Origin: Enterobacter sp. RIT418 | GTDB taxonomy: Bacteria > Pseudomonadota > Gammaproteobacteria > Enterobacterales > Enterobacteriaceae | Direction: 5' to 3' | Assembly: GCF_003057745.1 (NCBI RefSeq) | Contig: NZ_QBJD02000002.1 | Span: forward strand, 1 to 64,000 | Length of the DNA: 64,000 nt | Part shown: positions 1-11,800 of the stretch, piece after piece | How positions within the stretch are numbered: position 1 is the stretch's first letter | Layout: every line of letters starts with the position of its first letter | The notes under the pieces: model-generated | Databases searched by the model: none | What the model was told of the DNA's origin: nothing | What the model saw: only the letters and a program-made list of their open reading frames with translations | Position numbers and translations under genes: made by a program

Positions 1-495
1 GGTGTAGGTGTGCCAGTACAGGCCGCTTTGAATCAGTTCAGGCGCATCTTCGAAGTCCTGGCGCAGGTCGTCTTTCGAAACGTCCAGGATTTCGGTTTTC
101 ACGTTCTGGCGGTAGTCGGTGTTGTCCACCAGCTGCTTCAGGCCGCGCCACAGGGATTCCACCTTCTGGAACTCGTGGTGGTGCATCACCGCGTCGAGCT
201 GGCGGCTGATCTGGAAGTCCAGTTCGGCGATGTGGTGGTCAATCAGCGTTTTGTCGAGTTTTTCCACCTGCTGTCCGGACTTGCGGATGCAGTCCATGAA
301 GACCTGCATCGCGGCGGTCAGGCGTTCGCCCGCCGGGGCTTCGGACAGCGCCGCATCGTCCAGAAACGCGTTGATATCGCCCAGGCTTGACGCCGGAGCA
401 AGATTAATTTTTTCAAAAAGAGACGCGTAAACGCCCTCTTTCTCAAGAACCGTGGTTTGCCCCTGTGCCGGGCTTGTTTCAGTATTAACAGACAT
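1..495 (-). CDS. tssC: Type VI secretion contractile sheath large subunit TssC (VipB), N-terminal part
   Basis: The leftward frame from the ATG at 495 runs off the window edge and gives the first 165 residues of a TssC/VipB protein (begins MSVNTETSPAQG; contains HHHEFQKVESLWRGLKQLV, the typical conserved TssC segment). In the family, TssC pairs with TssB to form the contractile sheath around the Hcp tube in the cytoplasm. It lies 41 nt downstream of tssB in the same direction, the usual tssB-tssC order. A purine-rich GAGAGAA lies just before the ATG. The C-terminal two thirds are outside the window, so integrity cannot be judged. Confidence 0.95.
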   Translation of the reverse strand, partial: MSVNTETSPAQGQTTVLEKEGVYASLFEKINLAPASSLGDINAFLDDAALSEAPAGERLTAAMQVFMDCIRKSGQQVEKLDKTLIDHHIAELDFQISRQLDAVMHHHEFQKVESLWRGLKQLVDNTDYRQNVKTEILDVSKDDLRQDFEDAPELIQSGLYWHTYT

Positions 496-536
496 CAGCA
501 TTCTCTCGTGTAATCCATTAAAAAAACGTGCGCGCC

Positions 537-1028
537 TTATTTCGGGGCAAGCGCGCTCATCTCATCGCGTAATTCCTGGGACAGCGCCGGATCTTTAAGA
601 ATTTTCTCGAGCTCTTTTCTGAAAGTGGCGTTATCCAGCAGATTGGATTTGAGGTCGCGTAATAAATTACGCATGGCCAGCATGGCGCGCAGCTGAGGGA
701 TCTGGCGTGCAACCTGCTCTGGCTCGAAGTCTTTCATATCTGAGAAGCGTAATTTCACGCTCTCCTCCGAGCCGTCGCCCGCCAGCGTATTCTTGACGGT
801 AAGATTTACTTCCGGAGAAAATTCTGAGAGCACGCTGTTGAAGTTATTTTTGTTGACGTTGATTTTCTCTCTTTCAGATAACGGACGGGACTCTTTGCCA
901 TTACTGAAATCGCCAACGGTCAATAGCTTCAGAGGCAATTCAACTTTCTTTTGCGCTCCCCCCGTGTGTAAAGCCAGTTTTAAATTGATGCGTGCCTTAG
1001 GCACTTCGTTCTGGAACGTATCAGCCAT
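537..1028 (-). CDS. tssB: Type VI secretion contractile sheath small subunit TssB (VipA)
   Basis: A 163-residue protein of normal family length. It starts MADTFQNEVPKARINLKLALHTGG and carries the KKVELPLKLLTVGDF and ESRPLSEREKINVNKNNFNSVL stretches typical of TssB/VipA. It forms the T6SS sheath with TssC. An upstream in-frame ATG at 1106 would add a 26-residue basic extension; the ATG at 1028 is preferred because homologues begin there and AAGGAAAGGGA precedes it. As first gene of a leftward run, its promoter should lie in 1029-1130. Confidence 0.95.
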   Translation of the reverse strand: MADTFQNEVPKARINLKLALHTGGAQKKVELPLKLLTVGDFSNGKESRPLSEREKINVNKNNFNSVLSEFSPEVNLTVKNTLAGDGSEESVKLRFSDMKDFEPEQVARQIPQLRAMLAMRNLLRDLKSNLLDNATFRKELEKILKDPALSQELRDEMSALAPK

Positions 1029-1086
1029 AGCAGTCCCTTTCCTTAAGGAATGAAGAGTAATTGAACAGCGGTTTTTTAGCGAAGCC

Positions 1087-1116
1087 ATAATAGAATAAAA
1101 ATCCACCCAAGATCAA
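1087..1116 (-). promoter_or_regulatory. Candidate sigma-70 promoter for the T6SS operon
   Basis: On the minus strand TTGATC and TATTAT are separated by 18 nt, about 60 nt upstream of the tssB start. The match is moderate and the spacing slightly long. It is the best -35/-10 pair I see close to tssB. Confidence 0.3.
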
Positions 1117-1779
1117 CTTAGCAGATCAATGATCCATTTTAGGAATTTTATTAAGAATTTTCTTCTGAATTGAGGAGAGAAGCCTACTGCAAACGCAGCG
1201 TAAAAGAGGGTGGAGTCACTACTTATTAAACAAATGAAAGAATGATTATCTAATTATGTTAAAAATATTGGCTCAATACAACCTTACGGGCCGTAAATTG
1301 ATATTTATCAATACAGAAAAAGCACACCTTGCGGGGAGCATAAGATACACAGCGTAAAAAGAAATTCAAACCGTTATGCTCCTTACACTGGGTCCATAAT
1401 AAGACTTTCATTAATAATATGATATATCTTCTTAAATCCGAGAAAAAACCTAGGAATTTTCTTGCAGAAAAAACCGTGAGCCAGGATACAAAACGCAAAA
1501 GATAAGTTCGATTCCATACATTATGCAAAAACCCATCAATGAAAAATTCACTACATAAATACCCTCGACCGCCTTATTAATTGAAAGCGTGAATCCTCTA
1601 CGCAGGCTCATGGCCAGAGCTAATGCTTCCGGGATATATTTTCTTACATGTGCTCCTTCTTATAAGAAAGCCCCTCGCGATAGCGCCACGATCCACTTAC
1701 AGTTTTTTCCTGGAGACTCATCGGTTCGCTTATGTCATGCTGAATCCCGCTCATAACCGAAACGTTAAATGAGGATATT
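1117..1779. other. AT-rich intergenic region without a supported gene
   Basis: About 660 nt, clearly more AT-rich than its surroundings, between the divergent tssB and the small secreted-protein gene. Open frames here (for example 1259-1528 on the minus strand) have no recognisable product, no good ribosome site and odd composition. It probably holds the divergent promoters and may be H-NS bound; that is inference from composition only. Confidence 0.5.
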
Positions 1780-2136
1780 ATGAAAAAAACAATCATTGCA
1801 CTGTCTGCCGTTCTGCTGGCTTCTCCCGTTTTTGCTGCAACTACACACGCAACTGACGACACCGTAGCTGCGGCAAACGCTAACGCCAACGACGCAAAGC
1901 AAAAGCTGCATGAAGAGCAGAACAAGGGTGAAGAGCTGAAGCTTAAGCAGCAGCACGCCGCTGAAGGTAAAAGCGAGAGCTTTGGCAGCAAGGTGAGTGA
2001 AGATTCACAGAAAGCCTGGCATAAAACCAAAGAAGGCACTGAAAAAGGGTGGGATGCCACTAAAGAAGGTGCAGAGAAAGGCTGGAACAAAACCAAGCAA
2101 GGTGCCAGCGATTTAGAGAAAAAAGTTACCGAGTAA
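1780..2136 (+). CDS. Small secreted helical protein with LEA-like 11-residue repeats
   Basis: 118 residues. A clear Sec signal peptide (MKKTIIALSAVLLASPVFA, cleaved about residue 19) predicts export to the periplasm. The mature part is Ala/Lys/Glu-rich, lacks Cys and looks helical. Residues 78-110 are three imperfect 11-mers (KAWHKTKEGTE, KGWDATKEGAE, KGWNKTKQGAS), resembling group 3 LEA or apolipoprotein-like amphipathic repeats. TGAGGA precedes the ATG and a good terminator follows, so it is monocistronic. I do not recognise a named family; a stress-protective or envelope role is only inferred. It sits between a T6SS operon and the bap adhesin but is not obviously part of either. Confidence 0.8.
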   Translation: MKKTIIALSAVLLASPVFAATTHATDDTVAAANANANDAKQKLHEEQNKGEELKLKQQHAAEGKSESFGSKVSEDSQKAWHKTKEGTEKGWDATKEGAEKGWNKTKQGASDLEKKVTE

Positions 2137-2150
2137 TCCACGCTCGTTCA

Positions 2151-2176
2151 AAAGGCCGCCCTCGCGGCCTTTTTTC
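2151..2176 (+). terminator. Rho-independent terminator after the LEA-like gene
   Basis: AAGGCCGC-CCTC-GCGGCCTT followed by a T run; perfect GC-rich stem 15 nt after the stop codon. Confidence 0.9.
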
Positions 2177-2844
2177 ATTTTGCGGCTTCGCTTGCGTCAC
2201 CGAAAAACTCATACATCCATCGTATTATCTCAACGAATTTATTGGAGTATTTTTTTCTACTCGGCTTGCGCGCATTATTATTTCCTGTGCCGTAGCATAA
2301 CATTCATTATTCGCCATAATTTATTAAAAAAACATAAGAATACATCATATATCAAAATCACAAATACTTTACCCTATCTTAAACTCTATTTAAGCGACGT
2401 TAAACTAATAACAAAATATATTAATAAATAACGCTATTCCTTTATTTTCTCTTTACACCCCCACCACCGTGCAGCACCCAGGCGCGGCGCTACAGGCCGC
2501 ACCACGCCTCAAAAGGTGAAACGTGAAACCATGTCTAAGGTCACAGTTGTTGTGCATCAAAATAAAATACCTGCCGATTACACAGGCTGGGTTTGCATAT
2601 TTATAACTTTATGGCTATATCATTTTTAGGTCGTCTAAAATAATACCTCTATTAATCACAAGGTTTATATATCACGAAAAAATAAAAAGACAACGCCACT
2701 TCTAATAAATAATGAGATTCGCCCCTGATGTTGCCACTCTGATGCTGGCGGGCATCGGCCGCTCTAAAGAAATGTCACGGTGAGCGCTTTATTAATAACA
2801 GCGGCTCCGCCGGGAGCGCGTTTTCCCACATCACGGAGGGGGTA
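2177..2844. promoter_or_regulatory. Long AT-rich leader/promoter region of bapA
   Basis: About 670 nt of very AT-rich DNA upstream of the GC-rich bapA gene. An open frame at 2180-2431 has no credible start signal or recognisable product. A possible promoter is TTGCAT (2593-2598) with CTATAT (2615-2620), 16 nt apart, which would give a long 5' leader. The composition contrast is typical of H-NS-silenced, CsgD-type regulated adhesin loci, but no specific site is proven. Confidence 0.45.
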
Positions 2845-2868
2845 ATGTCCTGCACGCCGTTTAAATAA
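2845..2868 (+). CDS. Possible seven-codon leader peptide upstream of bapA (MSCTPFK)
   Basis: ATG TCC TGC ACG CCG TTT AAA TAA lies immediately behind an unusually strong Shine-Dalgarno run (GGAGGGGG, 2836-2842). It ends 21 nt before the bapA ATG, whose own site (CTGGAG) is weaker. A short ORF so placed could couple or modulate bapA translation. No function is known; it could be accidental. Confidence 0.35.
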   Translation: MSCTPFK

Positions 2869-2889
2869 CTCTGCTGGAGTAATAATTGT

Positions 2890-5800
2890 ATGAGCCAAAT
2901 CTCTGTTATATCGAAACTTACTGGCGTGGAAACCACCACAGAGGGCACCCAGGTCGCACTGGACCACTCCTCTATCGTTAAGCTTCACGTAGCGCGAGCC
3001 GATATCGCTCACTACTCCCGCAGCGGTAACGATCTGGTGATATCACTTCATTCAGGTGAAGTGATTACGCTCAAAAATTTCTACGTTAACGACGCGCAGG
3101 GGGCGAGCCAGCTGGTGCTGGAAGAGAGTAACGGCGCGCTGTGGTGGATTGAAGATCCAACCGGCGTAGAACACTACGAAGCGATTTCCTCCGTCGATGC
3201 GCTGATAGCGTCATCGGGCTCCGATACCGGCGGCGCCGCGGTCTGGCCCTGGGTGCTGGGCGCTCTGGCGGTCGGCGGCGGCATTGCGCTGGCAGCCGGC
3301 GGCGGTGGAGGAGGTGGTGGTGGCGATGACGATAACGGCAACAACGGTAATCCTGGCAATCCGGGCAATCCGTCGACTCCCGACACGACGGCGCCTGGCG
3401 CACCATCGAATCTGAAGTTTTCCCCGGACGGCTCCACCGTGACCGGTTCCGCGGAGCCGGGCAGCACCATCACGCTGAAAGACAGCAGCGGCCACGTAGT
3501 GGGGACAGGCAAAGCCGGCAGCGACGGCAAATTTACGATTGAGCTTGGCACGCCCCTGACCAACGGCGAGCAGATCACCGCCACGGCAACGGACTCGTCG
3601 GGCAACACCAGCCAGGCCGGACACGTCACCGCGCCTGACCTCACCGTGCCGGACGCCCCGGACATTGTGACCGTTGACGACAACGTGGGTGCCGAAACGG
3701 GGCCGCTCTCCAACGGCCAGCGTACCGACGACGCTCGCCCAACCCTCAGCGGTATCTCAGAGGCCGGTGCCACCATCACGATTTACGACAACGGCAAGCA
3801 GATTGGCACTGCCAGGGCGGACGCCAGCGGCAAGTGGACCTTTACGCCGGGCACGGCCCTTTCTGAAGGAAGTCATTCGATCACCACCACCGCCACCGAT
3901 GCCGCCGGAAACACCAGCGCGCCGTCAACGGCGGTGACCTTTATCGTCGATACCGTTGCCCCCGCGGCCCCCGTCGTCACCGCCATTACCGATGACGTGG
4001 CACCTAACACCGGCGCGCTCAGCAACGGCTCCAGCACCAATGACCAGCGCCCTGCCCTCAGCGGAACGGCGGAAGCAGGGGCGACCGTCACGATCTATGA
4101 CAACGGCACCGCCATTGGTACGGCGGTCGCCAACGCCAGCGGCGCCTGGACATTCACGCCGTCCGTTAACCTGAGCGAGGGCGCTCACAAAATCACCACC
4201 ACCGCCACCGACGCGGCGGGCAACGTGGGCGTTCCTTCTGCGGCCATCACCCTGATCGTCGACGTGACCGCGCCAGACAGGCCGACGGCCTCACTGAACG
4301 CCGCGGGCACGGTGGCGACCGGGCACGCTGATGCCAATACCACGATTATCATCACCGACAGCAACGGCAACCGGATTGGTTCGGCTCCCGTGGATGCGAA
4401 CGGAAACTACAGCATTACCCTCGCTCCTCCGCAGCCCGGCGGCGCGCTCATACACGTCACGGCAGTTGATGCCGCCGGTAACGTTAGCCCGGTGGCGAAC
4501 GCCAACTCGATTCAGGTCGTGCCCGACACCACGCCGCCGATCCCGCCGAGCGATCTGGTGGTCTCCGGCGACGGCAAAACGGTAACGGGTAAAGCCGAAG
4601 CCAACAGCACGGTGACGATAAAAGATTCGGCCGGAGACGTCATCGGCACCGGCAAGGCGGGCAGCGACGGCACGTTCTCTATCGGCATTACGCCAGCGCA
4701 AACCAACGGCGAAACGCTGCAGGTGGTCGCGACCGACGCGGCGAACAACGTCAGCCAGCCGGGCACAGCCACCGCGCCTGACACCACCGATCCGCTCGCC
4801 CCTGAAAACGTGAAGGTGCTTCCTGACGGCACCGCCATTACGGGCACGGCCGAGCCGGGCAGCACCGTCAGCATCAAGGGCCCCGGCGGTACCGAGATCG
4901 CCAGCGGCAAAGCAGGAGACGACGGCACGTTCCTTATTCAGCTCGTGCCCAAAGTGCTTAACGGCGAAACGCTGACCGCCGATGCCACCGATAAGGCCGG
5001 AAACACCGGCCCGACGGCCTCCGCGATCGCGCCGGACCTGCTCCCCGCCGAGACGCCGGTTATCACCTCAGTGGTAGATGATGTGCAAACTTCCGTAGGG
5101 CCGATCGCTAACGGCGGCCTGACCAACGACGGCACTCCGACCCTTAACGGCACCGGCGAAGCGGGCACCCGCCTGTACATTTTTGACGGTCAGACGCAAA
5201 TCGGCACGCTGGTGATCCCGGCGGGCGGGGTCTGGACCTTTACGCCACCGGCCAACCTGACGGCGGGCGGGCACGTCTTTACCGCCACCGCCGTCGACAG
5301 CGCAGGCAACGCCAGCGGCACATCGAACAGCTGGAGCATCACCATCGATCTCACGCCGCCCGCGACCCCGGCTATAACCCAGGTGGTGGATGCCGTCGAA
5401 GGCTACACCGGGCCGCTGACCAGCAACCAGCCGACGAACGATAACCGCCCGGTCATCAGCGGGACCGGCGAGCCGGGCAGCACCATCAGCATTCGCATTG
5501 ACGGCACGCAGATCGGCACCGCGACGGTGGACGCAAACGGCAGCTGGAGCTTCCAGCCGCCAACCGCCATCCCGGACGGCAGCCACGCGCTGACCGCCGT
5601 GGCAATCGACCCGGCGGGCAACGCCAGCGATCCTACCGGCGGCTTTACCCTGAACATCGACACCACGCCAGCGGGCACGCCGACGATCGGTACGGTAACC
5701 GATAACACCGGGGACGTGACCGGCCCGGTCACCAGCGGCACGCCAACGGATGAAACTCGCCCCGTACTGCAGGGCACCGCGCCGGCGGGCAGCACCATTA

Positions 5801-8800
5801 CCGTGTATGACGGCACGACGCTGCTCGGCACCGCCACGCTCAACGGCAGCGGCGGCTGGAGCTTCACCCCAACCACCCCGCTGACCGACGGCACGCACAC
5901 CCTCACCGTCAGGGCCACCGACGCGGCGGGTAACATCACCACCTCGCCGCCGTTCAGCCTGGTGATCGATACCGTTGCGCCGGGCACGCCGGATGCGCCG
6001 GCCGTCACCGTTAACCCTGACGGCGGCGCGGGAGTCGCGCTGAACCCGGGGGAAACCACCCGCGATACCACCCCTACCCTGAGCGGCACGGGCACGGCGG
6101 GCGATACGGTCGCCATTTACGTGGACGGCGTGAAGCAGACCGAGGTCACCGTTGGCAACGACGGCACCTGGACCTGGACCGCCCCGCCGCTCGCTAACGG
6201 CACCTATGACGTGACCCTGACCGTCACCAACAAGGACGGCGCGGGCAACGAAAGCTCGCCATCGCAGCCGGTTACCATCGTGATTGATACCGACGCGCCG
6301 GACAAACCGGCCACCCCAACCGTTACCGACAGCGTCAGCCAAATCACCGGCCCGGTGGCGGACGGCGGCAGCACCAACGACCCGCGTCCGGTGCTGAGCG
6401 GTAAAACCGAACCGAACGCCGAAGTGATTATTTATGACAGCCAGGACGGGGCCGCGCCGGTTGAGGTGGGCCGCGTCACCGCCAACGCCAGCGGGGACTG
6501 GAGCTGGAGGCCGGACGCCAACATCGATGAAGGCTCTCACCAGTACACCGCCACCGCGACCGACGAAGCGGGCAACGTATCGCTGACCTCCGATCCGATC
6601 ACCATCAACGTCGATACCACGCCGTCGGCCTCTCCGGTCATTACCCTGGCCGGTGGCGCGACAGCCGGCGGCGCCACGGACGACAATACCCCGGCCATTA
6701 CCGGCACGGGCGTAAACGGCGACAGGGTGATTGTTTACAACAACGGCGTGGCGATTGGCGAAGCGACGGTGGTGAACGGCACCTGGACGGTGACGCCTTC
6801 CGCCCTGCCGGACGGCACCCTGCACCTGACCGCCGTCTCGGTAGACGCGGCGGGCAACCCGAGCGCGCCGAGCGCCCAGTTTAACGTCACCGTCGATACC
6901 GTGCCGCCCGCCATTCCGCAGATCGACAGCATCTCCAGCAGCACGCTGGCAAACAACGTGCTCTACACCAACGACACCACGCCGACGATCTCCGGCAAAA
7001 CGGAGCCGGGCAGCACCGTAGAGGTATTCGTTAACGAAACGTCGGTGGGCTTCGCCAACGTGGCCGCCGACGGCACCTGGACCTTCACGCCGACCGCCCC
7101 GCTCGACCAGGGCAGCACCGGCATCGCCGTTATCGCGACGGACGCCGCGGGCAACAGCACCACCAGCCCGACCACGGTAGTCACCGTGGACAGCATTCCT
7201 CCGGCGGACCCGAGCAATCTGGCCATCAACGCCCAGGGCACGCCGGTAACCGGGAATGCCGATCCGGGCACCACCATCACCATTAAAGACAGTGGCGGTA
7301 CGGTGATTGGCACCGGCGTCGCGGACGGCAGCGGCGCGTTCTCCGTAGCGGTCAGCCCGGCGCAGGCCAACGGCGCGGACCTCACCGTGACCTCAACCGA
7401 TGCGGCGGGCAACGCCAGCGATCCGTCGTCGCTCACCGTCACGGGCGTCACCGCGGGCCTGCCCGACGTGCCGATCATCACCGATATCACCGACGACGTC
7501 GGCAGCGTGACCGGCAGCGTGCTGGGCAAAACCTCCGACGACACCACCCCAACCATCAGCGGGACCGCCGTGGCGGGCAGCACCGTGACGCTCTACCTGG
7601 ACGGCAGCCTGATCCCATTCGCCATTATTCCGGTCGGCGCTGGCGGCACCTGGACGTACACCGCAACGGCGCTTCAGGCGCTGGGCGAAGGCCCGCACAC
7701 CTTCGAAGCGACCACTACCGTGGGGCTGTTCACCAGCGGCCGCTCCCCTGCCGCCAGCGTGACCATCGACCTGACCGCGCCGACAACGCCGGTTATCGGC
7801 TCGGTGATTGACGACGTCGGCCCGGGCACGGGCGCGCTTACCAGCGGCCAGTCCACCAACGATACCCAGCCGACCCTGACCGGCAGCGCGAAGGCGGGCG
7901 ACACCATCACCGTCTACAGCGACGGCGTCTCCATCGGCAGCGTGGTCGTCGGCCAAACGGGCACCTGGAGCTTTACTCCGTCGACGCCGCTGGCGGAAGG
8001 CAGCCACGCGCTGACCATTCGGGAAACGGACCCGGCGGGGAACCAGAGCGCGGCCTCTCCGGCCTTTAACGTGGTGGTCGACACGAGCGCCGTCACGCCG
8101 GTCATCGTTGGCGTCAGCGATAACGTCGACACCGTCACGGGCAACGTGCCGAGCGGCAGTACAACCGATGACACCACGCCAACGCTGAGCGGCACGGCAG
8201 AGCCAAACAGCACGGTGGCGATCTTTGACGGTGCCACGCAAATTGGCGTCGTCACCGCCAACGCCAGCGGTGCCTGGACCTTTACGCCGGAAACGGCGCT
8301 TGGCGAAGGCGCCCACAGCTTCACGGCAGTGGCGACAGACCCGGTAGGAAACGTCAGCAGCGCCTCCGCGGCCTGGAACGTGACGGTCGATACCGTCGCG
8401 CCAACCGTGCCAACCCTGACCGGCGTCGAAGATAACGTCGTCGGCGGCATCCTCGGCAATATCGCGACCGGACAGGTGACCAACGACAACACGCCAACGC
8501 TGAGCGGAACCGGCGCGGTCGGCAGCGTGGTGCATATTTTCAACAACGGGACTGAAATAGGTTCTGCAACGGTTATCGCAGGGGGAACGTGGAGCTTTAC
8601 GCCTGCCACGCCGCTGGCGGACGGCAGCTATTCGATCAGGATCAACGCCACCGACGCGGCGGGCAACGTTTCGGCTAACTCACCGGTCTACAGCTTCACC
8701 GTCGACACGGCCGGGCCAGCCCTGCCCGCGCTGTCGACCGTGATTGACGACGTTGGCCCGGTCACCGGCACGCTGACCAGCGGCAGCGCCACCAACGACG

Positions 8801-11800
8801 CGCGCCCAACGTTCAACGGCACCGGGGAAGTCGGCGCGACCGTCCACGTCATCGTGGACGGCACCGAGGTCGGCACCGCGCTGGTCAATGCCCAGGGCAA
8901 CTGGACCTTCACGCCGACCACGGCGCTGGCGGACGGCCCGCACGCGGTCACGCTCAACGCCACCGACGCGGCGGGCAATACCGGCCCGACCAGCCAGCCG
9001 TTTAACCTGACGGTGGATACGGGCGTGCCGCTGGCCCCGGCCATTACCACGGCCAGCGACAACGTCGGCACGATTCAGACCCCGCTCACCTCCGGCCAGA
9101 GCACCGACGACACCACGCCAACGCTGAACGGCACGGCCGAGCCGAACTCGACCGTCACGATTTATGAAAACGGCGCGGCGGTTGGCACCGCGCAGGCGGA
9201 CGGTGCCGGCGCGTGGACCTTTACCCCGCCGGCATTAGCCAACGGCAGCCACACCTGGACCGCCACGGCCACCGACGCAGCGGGCAACGTCAGCCCTGCC
9301 TCGCCGGGCTTTACGGTGATTGTCGATACCGCTGCGCCAAACGCGCCGGTCATCACCTACGCGCTGGACGACGTCGGCGCGGTGACCGGGCAGCTCGGCA
9401 GCGGCCAGACCACCGACGACACCGTGCCGCGCCTGATCGGCACCAGCGAACCGAACGCGACGGTGCGGATCTATGAAGGCACAACGCTGGTGGGAACCGG
9501 CGTGGCCGACGCCAGCGGCAGCTGGGCGATAACCCTCACCACCACGCTGGGCACGGGCCCGCATAGCTTTACCGCCCAGGCGACGGACGCCGCGGGCAAC
9601 ACCAGCCAGCCGTCGGCGAGCTTTAGCCTGACGATTGACACCACGCCGCCTGCCGTACCGGTCATCGTCAGCGTCACCGACGACGTGGGCAATGCCGCCA
9701 CGCCGATTACCAACGGCGGCCTGACCAACGATAACCAGCCGACGCTCAGCGGCACCGCGGAAGCGGGAACGACGATCAAAATCTACGACGGCACGACGCT
9801 AGTCGGCACCGTGACCGCCACCGGCGGCGCGTGGAGCTATACGCCAACGCTTGGCGACGGGCAGCACTCGTTTACCGTGACGGCGACGGACGCGGCGGGT
9901 AACGTCAGCGATCCTACCGCCGCGTACGTGGTTAACGTCGATGCCACCGCGCCGACCGTCCCGACCATCACCTCGATCGTCGATGACGTGGGCAGCGTGA
10001 CCGGCCCGATTACCGGCAGCAACCCGACCAACGACCCGCGCCCAACGCTGAACGGCACCGCCGAAGCCAATTCGACCGTGCGCATCTATGACGGCACCAC
10101 GCTGGTGGGCACGGTAACGGCCGATGCCAACGGCACCTGGACGCTGCCGCAAACCAGCATTGCGCTGGGCGAGGGGCCGCACAGCTTTACCGTTACCGCC
10201 ACCGACGCGGCGGGCAACACCAGCGCCGCCTCCGCGCCAACCAGCATCACGGTGGACCTGACGCCGCCTGCGCTGCCCACCACGCTTGCCGTCATCACCA
10301 ACGGGACGCACGTGACCGGCGTCGCGGAAGCGGGCAGTACCGTCACGATTACCTCCAGCACCGGGACGGTGCTCGGCACGGCGACGGCGGACGGTAACGG
10401 CAACTTTAACGCCACCATTACGCCGGCGCAGACGGGCGGCGAATCGCTGCTGGTTTACGCTACCGACAGGGCCGGAAACGCGGGCGCAAGCGCGTCGGTG
10501 TCCGCGCCGTTCACCACCGTGCCAAACGCGCCGATTATTGTGACCGTGGCCGATAACGTCGGCACGATCCAGGGGAATCTGACCAACGGGAAAGCGACCG
10601 ATGACGCGACGCCGACCCTGAGCGGCACGGCGCAGCCCAATTCCACCGTCACGCTGTACAACAACGGCGTGGCGATGGGCACCGTGGTTGCCGACGGCAC
10701 CGGCAGCTGGACCTTCACCACCCCAACGCTGACGGAAGGCTCTCATGCCTTCACGGCCACGGCGGGTAACGGTTCCGGCACCAGCCCGGTCTCCATTGCC
10801 ACCACCGTGATTGTCGACCTCACGCCTCCGGGAGCGCCGTCCGGCACCTTTAACGCCGACGGCAGCGTGCTGACCGGCACCGCCGAAGCGGGCAGCACCG
10901 TCACCATCAACCTCGGCGGAGGCAACACGGTCACTACCGTCGCGGGCAGCAACAGCACCTACAGCTACACCTTCCTCAACAAGCAGACCGAAGGCCAGAC
11001 GCTGCAAATCACCGCCACGGACGCGGCCGGTAACGTCTCACAGCCGGGGTCCGTGGTCGCACCGGTCGTGCCGCTGTCGGCCAGCACCAACCTTGAGGAG
11101 CTGGAACTTAGCACTACCGCCACCGTCACCAATACGCAGTACAGCGACTACGGCTTCCTGCTGGTGGGCGCGCTCGGCAATGCCCTGACCCTGCTCGGCA
11201 ACGACACCGCGCAGGTCGGCTTTACCGTCGGCACCGGCGGCAGCGCGGATATCGTGGTGAACGCCAACGCCACGGGCGCGGTGCTTTCGCTGCTGAACAC
11301 CCTCGAGCTGGTGGTGCAGCGCTTTGACGCCGCGAACAACACCTGGACGACCGTGGTTGATACCGGGCAGCCGCAGTGGGCCTACCTGCTGACGCTCGGG
11401 GCGAACGGCGTGTCGCTCAACCTGAACGGGCTTGCCGACGGCCAGTACCGCGTGCTGAGCTACAACACCAACCTGCTGGCGACCGGCTCTTACACCAGCA
11501 TTGACGTGGGCGTGAAGGAGACCAGCGCGGGCACCGTGACGGGCGAAACCAGCCTGACCGGGAACGTGATCCTTGACGTCGATCCGACAACGGGCAGCGA
11601 CAACGCCCCTGCGGGCACTACCGTCAGCGCGGTCACAAACGCCAACGGCGACACGGTGAACGTCACCGCCAACGGCACCGTGGTTCAGGGCCTGTACGGC
11701 ACGCTGACCATCAACCTCGACGGCAGCTATACCTATAATCTGACCAACACCAGCGCCGCCGTGCTGGGGCGCACGGAGAGCTTCACCTACACCATCACCC

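Noticed and set aside
1259..1528. 89-codon minus-strand ORF between tssB and the LEA-like gene
   Set aside because: No homology I recognise, no ribosome site, hydrophobic/aromatic composition typical of AT-rich noncoding DNA.
2180..2431. 83-codon ORF upstream of bapA
   Set aside because: Composition follows the AT-rich intergenic DNA, no ribosome site, no recognisable protein.
5068..6825. 585-codon open frame on the minus strand inside bapA, and many similar long antisense frames between 3.1 and 13.5 kb
   Set aside because: Shadow frames of a GC-rich repetitive gene; no start signals and strongly biased Arg/Gly/Val composition.
3387..11070. Tandem periodicity suggesting a CRISPR array
   Set aside because: Unit length is about 300 nt, sequence is coding and diverged, with no conserved 28-37 nt repeats or spacers.
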